Shown in pieces: positions 1 to 10,342 of a stretch of DNA of 64,000 bases (the first letter of the stretch is position 1; every line of letters starts with the position of its first letter). The stretch is taken from positions 103,650,269 through 103,714,268 of the forward strand of contig NC_064625.1 in the NCBI RefSeq assembly GCF_023898315.1. The letters are read 5' to 3'. The stretch is from Schistocerca nitens (lineage: Eukaryota; Arthropoda; Insecta; Orthoptera; Acrididae). Under the pieces are notes generated by a model. It saw only the letters and a program-made list of their open reading frames with translations, did no database searches and was not told the origin of the DNA. The position numbers and the translations under genes were made by a program.

Positions 1-2373
1 GTGGTTTTATTTAACTTTGGCTGAGATGAGCACGAAGGTGCGAAGCTGTACATCAAGTTACAAATGCAAAATCTGTAGTGGTTCGCCCACTATGAAATAG
101 AAACAATGTTGTGAACCGCAAAATTACTACTGGTTCACCAAAGGTTATTAATCTCAGTCAATACACAAAATGTTAAGTGGAAGTAGGTGCCAAGGAATAA
201 CTGGTGAAATTACACACAATTTTTAGTAACACTCTTTATTCAAACTTGGTGCAAGACTTTACGATATTTAAAAAAAAATAATTATTTTACAAATAATTCG
301 CAATTTACGATAGAAAAGGACTTTTAATTATTATAAAAAATTTCACGCCAGTAAAAGGCAAGAACAGACAAGCAATTTAACGTATACATCGCGACGCTGT
401 ATAATATTTCAAGCTCAGCTAAATTACAGGTGAATTTCACTCCATTCATTTAATGGCGCAGAATCTAACGTGTCTGCAACATATAAAGACAATCCTGTTT
501 ACAAAAGTTCTCAAACTAGAAAAACCAAAACGCATGAGTCATGCACACGGGGGGACACTCACAGTTAATAACATTAACATTTCGAAAATATATAAAAAAA
601 CAAATTTTACAAATTTCTGCCAGTTAACTTACGGCAAACACACACGCTCGCAAGGTCGGACTTGCGATCTTTTACAACATTCTCCTTTCAAGGCAACAAT
701 TTCTACCCACTTTTGGATGGCAAGTAAACACACTAAAAACCAACTACCAGTATAAAACACATAAGAACGTTGAGTACAAGCCTTAAAAGGTATTGAATTG
801 GAAAAACGCACAACAGTTTTTACTGACTAGAAACCATGTAAAAAAAAAATCCACTACGGCGTATATTAACACCTAGCTTAATTATAGCCAAATGTACATA
901 AACACAAATTTACGTAAGTTACACCTTCCAGTTGAGCAGGAATTCGTTATACAATTGACTAGTTCTTACCCCGAGGCAAAAGGAATTTTTCTTCTTTCTT
1001 AGAGCACCTTTTACACGTGAGTCTAGTAATATTAGTTATGACAGGCGAGAGAATGAATCAGGTCTTAGTGCCTTGCATTTTAAACAGTACAGTCATTGGT
1101 GCCTTAGACTTTCACAGACATGGCATAGGCTTAACAGTCGAATAAACCCGTAGGTAAGCTGGGAGGGGGAAGAAGCAATCCGAACCACAGATTTACTCTG
1201 ACCCCCCCCCCCCCTTTCGTCCTCAAAAGGGGACAAACGGACCACCCTTTCTAATATTACCACATTCCTGCGGGTGGGCAGACGAGAATGAATGGCGGGA
1301 AACCCCCGAAATATACGGCTGGTATAATTAACAAGAATAAGTAAACTGAATTCAGTTAAAATTCATAAAATCTGTTAACAATCAATACTCAACTTCTGGT
1401 GCGTTACGACTCCCAGGACTGAACCAACGCAGCACCTCCAAATGCTCTGCCGAGCCGCCCGCTTTCAACGGACGCAGGAAGGCGCGCCGATTTTCAGAAC
1501 CTCCTCTCCGGTCGACAGCATACGGCCGAACTGCAGATTGGGCCCCTTACAGACCCACGCTCAGGAGAATTCCTTTCGCGACGAGCAGTGAACACCCCGT
1601 ACCACGGAGCCGCTGCTCGCGTCGCTTACGCTGATGCCGCGGTCTGCGTGCTGTCCCTCTAGCACCGGCAGAGAAGTCGCTTCTTAACGCCCCGACTGCC
1701 AACTCTCCACGAGAGCCCATACAGCCACTTCTTAAACCCACGCGAACAGCCCACGTTTCCCCTTTCCGCGCTAGAGGGAGACACCGAAGCCTTCAATTGC
1801 GACGACGGCGCCACCGCCAGAAAACGGAGGGCGACTGCTTCACTCTACGCGCTGTGGCGCGCTTTTCGAAGCTAAGTTTGCTACGGCTCATTTTGCTTGG
1901 TCGTCTGCTCGGAATCAAATGGGGTGAATCTGGAGAGGCGCTCGTAGAGCTGCACAGCGCCGGCTAGAGGGCGCTGTCGTCTGGGTCGGTGTCGTAGTAC
2001 CAACCTACGAACTTGCACCTGCGCCGTCTCATCGTAGCTATCGATACCACAACCAAACTTCTTAAACCTTCCGTCAGATGGCGTGCGGGGAGCGCTGCTT
2101 TAGTTCGTACCGCAGGAGGTGCATCTGCTCGTCTCTGGCTGAGTCGCTGCGGCTGCAGTTGGTCGGTGACACGCAGTGTCAAGTGGCTTAAATTAGCCCC
2201 GGCTCGCCGCTTCAGCGACGCAAGTCATTGCGCCGCGTCAGAAAGTTTAGAGTCCAATCCCCGTCTGGTCTACCCTAGTAGTTTACTAGCTTGAACAGTT
2301 CTGTCCCAGTTCAGATCATCCAGTCTGGTTCCTCTTTCTAGAAGGTGTACATTACTACGAACCATCACATGTA
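1..2373. other. Intergenic DNA, no gene recognised
   Basis: Bases 1-1200 are AT-rich with no convincing ORF. A C13 homopolymer lies at 1202-1214. About 1400-2260 is GC- and CpG-rich, with short overlapping ORFs on both strands that resemble nothing I know. It could be the CpG-rich 5' region of a host gene, but I see no splice structure or conserved peptide to support that. Confidence 0.4.
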
Positions 2374-2446
2374 CAAAATGGTTGAAATGGTTCTGAGCAC
2401 TATGGGACTTAACAGCCGAGATCATCAGTCCCCCAGAACTTAGAGC
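2374..2446 (-). repeat. SINE-A, 3' part, split by a Tc1-like element
   Basis: Tail of a tRNA-derived SINE on the minus strand. It stops within 'cttagagc' where the Tc1-like element begins. The head resumes at 4272, and joining the halves restores the family sequence across one TA. This copy therefore predates the Tc1-like insertion. The SINE is bounded by an imperfect repeat around 'accacatgttca'. Confidence 0.85.
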
Positions 2447-2609
2447 TACACTACTAGCCATTAAAATTGCTACACCACGAAGGTGACGTGCTACAGACGC
2501 GAAATTTAACCGACAGGAAGAAGATGCTGTGATATGCAAATGATTAGCTTTTCAGAGCATTCACACAAGGTTGGCGCCGGTGGCGACACCTACAACGTGC
2601 TAACATGAG

Positions 2610-2824
2610 TCCGCAGCTCGTGGTCGTGCGGTAGCGTTCTCGCTTCCCACGCCCGGGTTCCCGGGTTCGATTCCCGGCGGGGTCAGGGATTTTCTCTGCC
2701 TCGTGATGACTGGGTATTGTGTGATGTCCTTAGGTTATTTAGGTTTAAGTAGTTCTAAGTTCTAGGGGACTGATGACCATAGATGTTAAGTCCCATAGTG
2801 CTCAGAGCCATTTGAACTTTTTTT
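2610..2824 (+). repeat. Chimeric SINE: Gly-like tRNA head (type B) on SINE-A tail
   Basis: Inserted in the T1 element between 11-bp duplications gctaacatgag (2599-2609) and gctaacgtgag (2825-2835). The head has the box-B-like 'gggttcgattcccgg'. The tail from 'gatgtccttagg' to 'gagccatttgaac' is that of SINE-A, ending in a T run. The copy at 36356-36564 has the same arrangement. Confidence 0.88.
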
Positions 2825-2905
2825 GCTAACGTGAGGAAAGTTTCCAACCGATTTCTCATACGCAAACAGCAGTTGACCGGCGTTGCCTGGTGAAACGTTG
2901 TTGTG

Positions 2906-4136
2906 ATGCCTCGTGTAAGGAGGAGAAATGCGTACCATCACGTTTCCCACTTTGATAAAGGTATGATTGTAGCCTATCGCGATTGCGGTTTATCGTATCG
3001 CGACATTGCTGCTCGCGTTGGTCGAGATACAATGACTGTTAGCAGAATATGGAATCGGTGGGTTCAGGAGGGTAATACGGAACGCCGTGCTGGATCCCAA
3101 CGGCCTCGTATCAAAAAATGGCTCTGAGCACTATGGGCCATAACATCTGAGGTCATCAGTCCCCTACAACTTAGAACTTCTTAAACCTAACTAACCTTTG
3201 GACACCACACACATCCATGCCCGAGTCAGGATTCGAACCTGCGGCCGTAGCGGTCGCGCAATTCCAGACTGTAGCGCCTAGAACCGCTCGGCAGGCCTCG
3301 TATCACTAGCAGTCGAGATGACAGGCATCTCATCCGCATGGCTGTAACGGATCGTGCAGCCACGTCTCTATCCCTGAGTCAACAGATGGGTACGTTTGCA
3401 AGACAACAACAATCTGCACGAACAGTTCGACGACGTTTGCAGCAGCATGGGCTATCAGCTCGGAGACGGTGCCTGCGGTTGCCCTTGACGCTGCATCACA
3501 GACAGGAGCGCCTGCGACGGTGTACTCAACGAGGAACCTGGGTGCACGGATGGCAAAACGTCATTTTTCGGATGAATCCAGGTTCTGTTTACAGCATCAT
3601 GATGGTCGCATCCGTGTTTGCTGACATCGCGGTGAACGCACATTGGAAGTGTGTATCCGTTATCGCCATACTGGTGTATCATCCGGCGTGATGGTATGGG
3701 GTGCCATTAGTTACACCTCTCGGTCACCTCTTGTTCGCACTGACGGCACTTTGAACAGTGGACGCTACATTTCAGATGTGTTACGACCCGTGGCTCTACC
3801 CTCATTCGATCCCTGCGAATCCCTACACTTCAGCAGGATAATGCACGACCGCATGTTGCAGGTCCTGTACGGGCCTTTCTCGATATAGAAAATATTCGAC
3901 TGCTGCCGTGGCCAGCACATTCTCCAGGTCTGTCACCAATTGAAAACGTATGGTCAATGGTGACTGAGCAACTGGCTCGCCACAATAAGCCAATCGCTAC
4001 TCTTGATGAACTGTGGTATCGTGTTGAAGCTGCATGGGCAGCTGTACCTGTACACACCATCCAAGCTCTGTTTGACTCAATGCCCAGGCGTATCAAGGCC
4101 GTTGTTACGGCCAGAGGTGGTTGTTTTCGGTACTGA
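2906..4136 (+). pseudogene. Broken DD34E Tc1-like transposase (T1 family)
   Basis: The protein would bind the terminal repeats and cut and rejoin DNA. It opens with MPRVRRRNAYHH and a helix-turn-helix region (GLSYRDIAARVGRDTMTVSRIW). The first catalytic block appears as SDESRFCLQHHDGR after a frameshift near 3570. PWPAHSPGLSPIENVW supplies the terminal E. The HDN/QDNARPH block is shifted out of frame near 3803-3890, and the D of SPDL is G here. A SINE at 3114-3293 interrupts the N-terminal half. Several frameshifts plus the insertion make it non-functional. The end is GGCFRY then TGA at 4134-4136, shared with the other T1 copies. Confidence 0.9.
3114..3293 (-). repeat. SINE-A inside T1 transposase
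   Basis: Near-complete SINE-A on the minus strand, flanked by the exact 12-bp duplication ggcctcgtatca (3102-3113 and 3294-3305). It breaks the transposase reading frame after SQRPRI, which resumes as ITSSRDDRHLIRMAVTD beyond the insert. Confidence 0.92.
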
Positions 4137-4271
4137 TTTCTCAGGATCTGTGCACCCAAATTGCGTGAAACTGAAATTACATGTCAGTTCTAGTATAATA
4201 TATTTGTCCATTGAATACCCGTTTATCAAATGCATTTCTTCTTGGTGTAGCAATTTTAATGGCCAGTAGTG

Positions 4272-4396
4272 TACTTATACCTAACTAACCTAAGGACGTC
4301 ACACACATCCATGCCCATGGCAATATTCGAACCTGCGACCGTAGGAGTAGCGCGGTTTCGGACTGAAGCCCGTAGATCCACTCTGCCACAGCGGCC
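4272..4396 (-). repeat. SINE-A, tRNA-like head half, split by Tc1-like element
   Basis: Continues the SINE begun at 2374. It contains the box-B complement 'attcgaacctgcgaccg' and ends in 'gcggccggcc' followed by 'accacatgttca', the matching target duplication. Confidence 0.85.
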
Positions 4397-4747
4397 GGCC
4401 ACCACATGTTCAAAAGGGCCCTGTTTCCCCACAGTCACGGAGAGCTGATGTCCATCTCCCTATGCTGTGTAAGTGAGCTTTGCGGTCGTCTATTTCGTCA
4501 ACGAACTGTGTAACCTGCGGGCCAGTTACAACCGACAACTGCCGCTGGAGAACGCTGTGATCGTGCGTATCGCGTTGAGACAGTCGTGTCACATGCACGA
4601 GACGCATCGTTTCGGATGGTTGAGCAGCACCGTCAGCAGACTTTGTTTTTATAATAACAGATCTGATGATGGTCATTATAGACCGAAACCGGTAATCTGT
4701 TAACAAATAGTTTGTGAGCATAGACGTAAATTGGAGGAAATTTATTA
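4397..4747. other. Unassigned 350 bp
   Basis: No recognisable gene or repeat. Short ORFs on both strands lack known motifs. It ends at the TA (4746-4747) used by the next mariner element. Confidence 0.4.
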
Positions 4748-6067
4748 CGAGGGTCACTCCAAAAAAATGCACATTATTTCTTTTTAATCTATCTTTTATT
4801 CATGTTTGAAAGTGTGTAGATACATCCTTTAGGAACAATATTTTCATTTCTCCACATAATTTACATCCCTCTCAACTGCCTTACGTCATCTTGGAACCAG
4901 CGCCTGTATACCCGCACGGTAAAATTCTGGACCAACCTGTTGGAGCCACTGTTTGGCAGCGTGCAGAAGGGAGTCATCATCTTCAAACCTTGTTCCACGA
5001 AGAGAGTCTTTCAGTTTCCCAAAGAGATGATAGTCACATGGAGCCAGGTCAGGACTGTAAGGCGGGTGTTTCAGTGTTGTCCATCCGAGTTTTGTGATCT
5101 CTTCCACGGTTTTTTGACTGACATGTGGCACTGCATTGTCGTGCAACAGAAAAACATCCTGTTTTTGCCTACGTGGTGGAACGCGACTCAGTCGAGCTTG
5201 AAGTTTGTTTAGTGTCGTCACATATGCATCAGAATTTATGGTGGTTCCACTTGGCATGATCTCCACAAGCAAGAGTCCTTTGGAATCGAAAAACACCGTA
5301 GCCATAACTTTTCCAGCAGAAGGTGTAGTTTTGAATTTTTTTTCTTGGGTGAATTTGCATGTGCCGCTCCACTGATTGCCTCTTCGTCTCTGGTGAAATA
5401 TGATGGAGCCATGTTTAATCACCTGTCACACTTTTTCCAAGAAATTCATCTCCACCACTCTCGTACTGTTCCAAAAGTTCGCTGCATACCGTTTTTCTTG
5501 TTCCTTTGTGAGCCACTGTCAACATCCTAGGAAGCCACCTGTCACAAACCTTTTTTTAACGCCAACACTTTCAGTATTCTGCAAATACTTCCTTCCCCTA
5601 GCCCAACGTAGCGTGACAATTCGTTCACTCTTATGCGTCTGTCAGCAGTCACCAATTCGTTAACTCTCTGTACATTGTCTGGAGAGTGTGCAGTACGAGG
5701 CCTGCCGCTGCGAGGACAATCCTCAATATTGCCGTGCCCGCTTTCACCACGTAGCCTGCTTGCCCACCGACTAACTGTACTGCGATCGACAGCAGAATCT
5801 CCATACACCTTTTCCAACCTCTTGTGGATGTTTCCCACTGTCTCGTTCTCACAGCACAGGAATTCTGTGACAGCACGTTGCTTCTGGCGAACGTCAAGTG
5901 TAGCAGCCATCTTGAAGACATGCTGTGACGGCGCCACTCACGGGAACAGGTTGAACTAAGTTTGAATACAAGGGGGAAGGATGTATCTACACAGTGTGTT
6001 TTACACATGCAGAATGAAAACTGTATTTTTACAAAAATAGTGTGCATTTCCTTTGGACTGACCCTCA
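4748..6067 (-). mobile_element. mariner (DD34D) element, inactive
   Basis: About 1.32 kb between TA dinucleotides, with imperfect inverted ends (left cgagggtcactcc, right complement tgagggtcagtcc, continuing to 'aatgcac'). Size and ends fit a nearly full-length mariner. The right end lies two bases from the next transposon. Confidence 0.92.
4848..5910 (-). pseudogene. Broken mariner transposase, D34D type
   Basis: The start is chosen at MAATLDVRQKQRAV (ATG at 5910). An N-terminal helix-turn-helix region (VYGDSAVDRSTVSRWASRL, then PRSGRPRTAHSPDNVQRVNEL) is followed by a frameshift that destroys the first catalytic block. The second half resumes as KTTPSAGKVMATVFFDS and keeps LHDNAVPHVS and PYSPDLAPCDYHLF. 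I count 34 residues between the two aspartates. A stop replaces W after QALVPR, and the usual C-terminus is readable beyond it as VERDVNYVEK. Confidence 0.9.
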
Positions 6068-6071
6068 TATA

Positions 6072-7960
6072 CAGGGTGCTCCATTGATCGTGACCGGACC
6101 AAGTATCTTACGAAATAAGCATCAAACGAAAAAACTACAAAGAACGAAACTTGTCCAGCTTGAAGGGGGAAACCAGATGGCGCTATGGTTGGCCCGCTAG
6201 ATGGCTCTGCCATAGGTCAAACGAATATCAACTGCGTTTTTTTTTAAAATAGGAACCACCATTTTTTATTACATATTCGTGTCGTACGTAAAGAAATATG
6301 AATGTTTTAGTTGGACCACTTTTTTCGCTTTGTGATAGATGGCGCTGTAATAGTCACAAACGTATAAGTACGTGGTATCACGTAACATTCCGCCAGTGCG
6401 GACGGTATTTGCTTCGTGATACATTACCGGTGTTAAAATGGACCGTTTACCAATTGCGGAAAAGGTCGATATCGTGTTGATGTATGGCTGTCGTGATCAA
6501 AATGCCCAACGGGCGTGTGCTATGTATGCTGCTCGGTATCCTGGACGACATCATCCAAGTGTCCGGACTGTTCGCCGGATAGTTACGTTATTTAAGGAAA
6601 CAGGAAGTGTTCAGCCTCATGTGAAACGTCAACCACGACCTCCAACAAATGATGATCCCCAACTAGGTGTTTTAGTTGCTATCACGGCTAATCCGCACAT
6701 CAGTAGCAGACAAACTGCGCGAGAATCGGGAATCTCAAAAACGTCGGTGTTGAGAATGCTACAGCAACATCGATTGCACCCGTACCATAATTCTGTGCAC
6801 TAGGAATTGCATGGCGACGACTTTGGACGTCGTGTACAGTTCTGCCACTGGGCACAAGAGAAATTACGGGACGATGACAGATTTTTTGCACGCGTTCTAT
6901 TTAGCGACGAAGCGTCATTCACCAACAGCGGTAACGCAAACCGGCATAATATGCACTATTGGGCAACGGCTGCGACAAGTGGAACATCAGTGACCTTCGC
7001 GGATTAATGTATGGTGCGTCATTATGGGAGGAAGGATAATTGGCCCCCATTTTATCGATGGCAGTCTAAATGGTGCAATGTATGCTGATTTCCTACGTAA
7101 TGTTCTACCGATGTCACTACAAGATGTTTCACTGCATGACAGAATGGCGATGTACTTCCAACATGATGGATGTCTAGCACATAGCTCGCGTGCGTTTGAA
7201 CCGGTATTGAATAGCATATTTCATGACCGGTGGATTGGTCGTCGAAGCACCATACCATGGCCCGCACGTTCACCTGATCTGACGTTCCCGGATTTCTTTC
7301 TGTGGGGAAAGTTGAAGGATATTTGCTATCGTGATCCACCGACAACGCCTGACAACATGCGTCAACGCATTGTCAATGCATGTGCGAACATTACGAAAGG
7401 CGAACTACTCGCTGTTGAGAGGAATGTCGTTACACGTATTGCCAAATGCATTGAGGTTGACGGACACCATTTTGAGCATTTATTGCATTAATGTGGTATT
7501 TATAGGTAATCACGCTATAGCAGCATAGGTAATCACGCTATAGCAGCATGCGTTCTCAGAAAAGTTACATGTATCGCATTGGAACAACCGAAATAAAATG
7601 TTGACGTACCTACGTTCTGTATTTTAATTTAGAAAACCTACCTGTTACTAAGTGTTCGTCTAAAATTGTGAGCCATATGTTTATTACAGCGCCATCTATC
7701 ACAAAGCGAAAAAAGTGGTCCAACTAAAATATTCATATTTCTTTACGTACTACACGAATACGTAATAAAAAAATGGGGGTTCCTATTGTAGAAAACACAG
7801 TTGATAGCCGTTTGACCTATGGCAGCGCCATCTAGCGGGCCAACCATAGCGCCATCTGGTTTCTCCCTTAAAGCTAAACAAGTTTAGTTCTTTGTAGTTT
7901 TTTCGTTTGACACTTATTTCGTGAGATATTTGGCCCGGTCACGATCAATAGACCACCCTG
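6072..7960 (+). mobile_element. DD41D Tc1/mariner-superfamily element with ~275-bp inverted ends
   Basis: Flanked by TA (6070-6071, 7961-7962). The arms at 6072-6350 and 7690-7960 are inverted copies of each other along almost their whole length, and both include 'gtgatagatggcgctgtaat' near the inner limit. It is inserted directly beside the previous mariner's right-end TA. Long ends of this kind are uncommon for mariners, which usually have about 30 bp. Confidence 0.92.
6438..7491 (+). pseudogene. Broken DD41D transposase
   Basis: It starts at MDRLPIAEKVDIVLMYG and reads a helix-turn-helix N-terminus like the DUF4817 domain of related insect transposases. A stop occurs at 6801-6803, and a one-base shift near 7000 separates FSDEASFTNSGNANRHNMHYW from IMGGRIIGPHFIDGSLNG. 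The catalytic blocks visible are FSDEASF, QHDGCLAHSS and SPDLTFPDFFLWG, with 41 residues between the last two aspartates. The end is EVDGHHFEHLLH then TAA. Two lesions make it a pseudogene; the rest is well preserved. Confidence 0.9.
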
Positions 7961-7962
7961 TA

Positions 7963-8502
7963 TATACGGGCCACTGTTTTATTCGTGACTATGTCGCAGC
8001 TTGTGAAGCACTATCAGTGTTGACGTTGGGACGTGCGATCCGTATACAGGCGGCTTTGCGACCCGCTGTTAGCCTAGCCTACCCTAGCGCACCCCGGCTC
8101 CTGCCGATAACAGAGGCTGTGATATCAGATGGGAGGATGTTGCGAGCGTCCGAGGCGCTGCAAGACTTCCCGTGTGCGGCTATCGCCGACGGGAAAACCA
8201 CAGCGCCGCCAGGACATCCTTGGGCGGCAGACTTTCGTCACCCTGAGGGCCGCCATTTAAATTCTCGCTGTCGGCCTCTAGTTATGGAGCTGCTCTCATC
8301 TGACATTACTCCTGTTGTTTCAAAATGTGTCATTTCTTACTGCCAAACGAGTGACACCACCAGGTACATTAACCGATTAGTTAGTATACAATGACCATTT
8401 AAAGAAATTGTACAGGAAAGAAAGGATTTTTGCTTTAAGCAGCAGCAGAAGCAGCAATTCCTATCGTTATCTCTGTATGATACCAGAAGATCACGTTCGA
8501 GT
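7963..8502. other. Unassigned, GC-rich centre
   Basis: A 157-codon ORF runs from the preceding transposon end into this stretch (7921-8394), but its start lies in the transposon and no family is recognisable. An AGC-rich short run lies at 8438-8455. No support for a gene. Confidence 0.4.
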
Positions 8503-8690
8503 CAAAAATGGTTCAAATGGCCCTTAGCAATATGGGACTTAACATCTGAGGTCATCAGTCCCCTAGACTTAGAACTACTTAAACCTAACCTAAGGACATC
8601 ACACACATCCATGCCCGAGGCAGGATTCGAACCTGCGATCGTAGCGGTAGCGCGGTTCCAGACTGAAGCGCCTAGAACCGCTCGGCCACA
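8503..8690 (-). repeat. SINE-A
   Basis: Minus-strand SINE-A, from 'tcaaaaatggttcaaatgg' to 'cgctcggccac'. It lacks a few internal bases (one 'taactaac' unit is shortened). No clear target duplication. Confidence 0.88.
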
Positions 8691-9108
8691 CTGTGAAACA
8701 AAATCCACATAGACCTTTTTCAGATACCTTAGATGATGCAGGAAATCCCTGGTATCTGTGTCATAGGAAGAGCCTGGAATATTTAGTGAAAACGATAACG
8801 TGAAATCTGCGGTTCTTAGCGAAATAACGCGAAATCGGCGACTTATACCAGATTTCGCGGATTTTTTGATTTAGCTGTATGAAAATAATATAAATCTGAG
8901 GACGGCACTTCATTGATATGATATCTTAAGTGATAGTTATTAAATGTCGAAACAAAATTATGACTCGGAATTTACTCTAACTTTGGTGTAACGATGAAAG
9001 TAGTATCGAATTAGCAAAAAATACACGGGATTTGAGAAATTTCGAATTTTTCAATATAACACCTAATTTATCAAAACACCACATTTCTCAAAACACCGCC
9101 GAAATTTC
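8691..9108. other. Unassigned AT-rich DNA
   Basis: No ORF of interest. The short motif 'gaaatc.gcg' recurs near 8800-8860 without forming an array. Confidence 0.35.
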
Positions 9109-9840
9109 GCAAAATAAGCAAACCCGCAGTTGGCAAAATAAGCAAAGCCGAAGTTGGCAAAATAAGCAAACCCGGAGTTGGCAAAATAAGCAAAGCCGAA
9201 GTTGGCAAAATAAGCAAAGCCGAAGTTGGCAAAATAAGCAAAGCCGAAGTTGGCAAAATAAGCAAAGCCGAAGTTGGCAAAATAAGCAAAGCCGAAGTTG
9301 ACAAAATAAGCAAGCAAATCCGAAGTTCCCAAAATAAGCAAGCAAACCCGAAGTTGGCAAAATAAGCAAGCAAATCTGAAGTTGGCAAAATAAGCAAACA
9401 AACCCGAAGTTGGCAAAATAAGCAAACAAACCCAAAGTTGGCAAAATAAGCAAACAAACCCAAAGTTGGCAAAATAAGCAAGCAAACCCGAAGTTGGCAA
9501 AATAAGCAAGCAAACCCGAAGTTGGCAAAATAAGCAAGCAGACCTGAAGTTGCCAAAATAAGCAAGCAAAAACCCAAAGTTGCCAAAATAAGCAAGAAAA
9601 AACCTGAAGTTGCCAAAATAAGCAAGAAAAAACCCGAAGTTGGCAAAATAAGCAAGAAAAAACCCGAAGTTGGCAAAATAAGCAAGCAATCCCGAAGTTG
9701 GCAAAATAAGCAAGCAATCCCGAAGTTGGCAAAATAAGCAAGCAAAAACCCGAAGTTGCCATAGTAAGAAAGCTACCCCGAAGTTGGCAAAATAAGCAAA
9801 CCCAAAGTTGGCAAAATAAGCAAACCCGAAGTTGGAAAAA
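9109..9840. repeat. Minisatellite of 24-28 bp units
   Basis: About 28 tandem units. The 24-bp unit ('gttggcaaaataagc' plus 'aaagccgaa') runs to about 9300 and returns after 9780. In between, the units gain four bases (an extra 'aagc' or 'aaac', 28 bp), and some around 9560-9750 are 30 bp with A-runs. Because 24 is a multiple of three, several frames stay open, giving low-complexity ORFs: FAYFANFG repeats on the minus strand (9063-9911) and SWQNKQSR repeats on the plus strand. Confidence 0.96.
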
Positions 9841-10065
9841 TAACTAAGCGTGCTCCCAAACTTAGAAAAAAAAGACACCGAATCTAGCAAAGAAAATAAC
9901 AGTGAGATCAATTTTTTCCTGTCCGTACTGATGGAGTTTTTGTGAATTTCATATGAAATTCAGGAAAGTTTGGTATGCACACCGTGTCGACGAGACCAGT
10001 GACGTGGCGTGTACAGCCAATAGTCTGGGGCAATGTGATTAAGGAGTCTTTCGAAATAAAGATGT
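9841..10065. other. Unassigned spacer
   Basis: Unique-looking sequence between the minisatellite and a SINE. No feature seen. Confidence 0.35.
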
Positions 10066-10262
10066 CGGGCCGCGCCGAGTGGCCGCGCGGTTTGAGGCGC
10101 ATGTCACGGATTGGGCGGCCACTCCCTCCGGAGGTTCGAGTCCTCCCTCGGGCATGGGTGTGTGCGTTGTCCTTAGTGTAAGTTAGTTTAAGTAGTGTGT
10201 AAGTCTAGGGTCCAATGACGTCAGCAGCTTTGTCCCTTAGGAATTCACGCACATTTGAACAT
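10066..10262 (+). repeat. SINE-A2 (divergent tRNA-derived SINE)
   Basis: The head resembles SINE-A (ccgagtggccgcgcgg, box-B-like 'aggttcgagtcctccc') but the tail differs (gtgtaagtctagggtccaatg ... ttaggaattcacgcacatttgaac). The flank 'aaagatgtc' is repeated on both sides. Another copy of this subfamily is at 33921-34130. Confidence 0.85.
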
Positions 10263-10342
10263 TTGAAAGATGTCAGAGAACCTAAGAATGTTTCATTGTA
10301 ACGAGGCTTAGCGGTCAGTTGAGTAAGACCACTCCGACCACC

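Larger units (their letters stand above)
2449..4271 (+). mobile_element. Tc1-like transposon, family T1, copy 1 (inactive, nested)
   Basis: Both ends carry the inverted repeat beginning 'cactactggccattaaaat', about 30 bp, flanked by TA at 2447-2448 and 4272-4273. It sits inside a SINE and contains two younger SINEs (2610-2824, 3114-3293). Without them it is about 1.4 kb, a normal size for a Tc1-like element. Two more copies are in the window, at 30000-31203 and 51545-53113. Confidence 0.93.

Noticed and set aside
1547..1741. Coding exon in the GC-rich region
   Set aside because: Basic, compositionally biased peptide without splice sites or known motifs.
7921..8394. 157-codon ORF as a gene
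   Set aside because: It starts within the DD41D inverted repeat and has no recognisable motif or supporting context.
9109..9840. Regularly repeated array resembling CRISPR
   Set aside because: Units are contiguous tandem repeats without unique spacers, and the context is eukaryotic.
9063..9911. 282-codon minus-strand ORF and overlapping ORFs in other frames
   Set aside because: They are translations of the 24/28-bp minisatellite in several phases; no non-repetitive domain is present.
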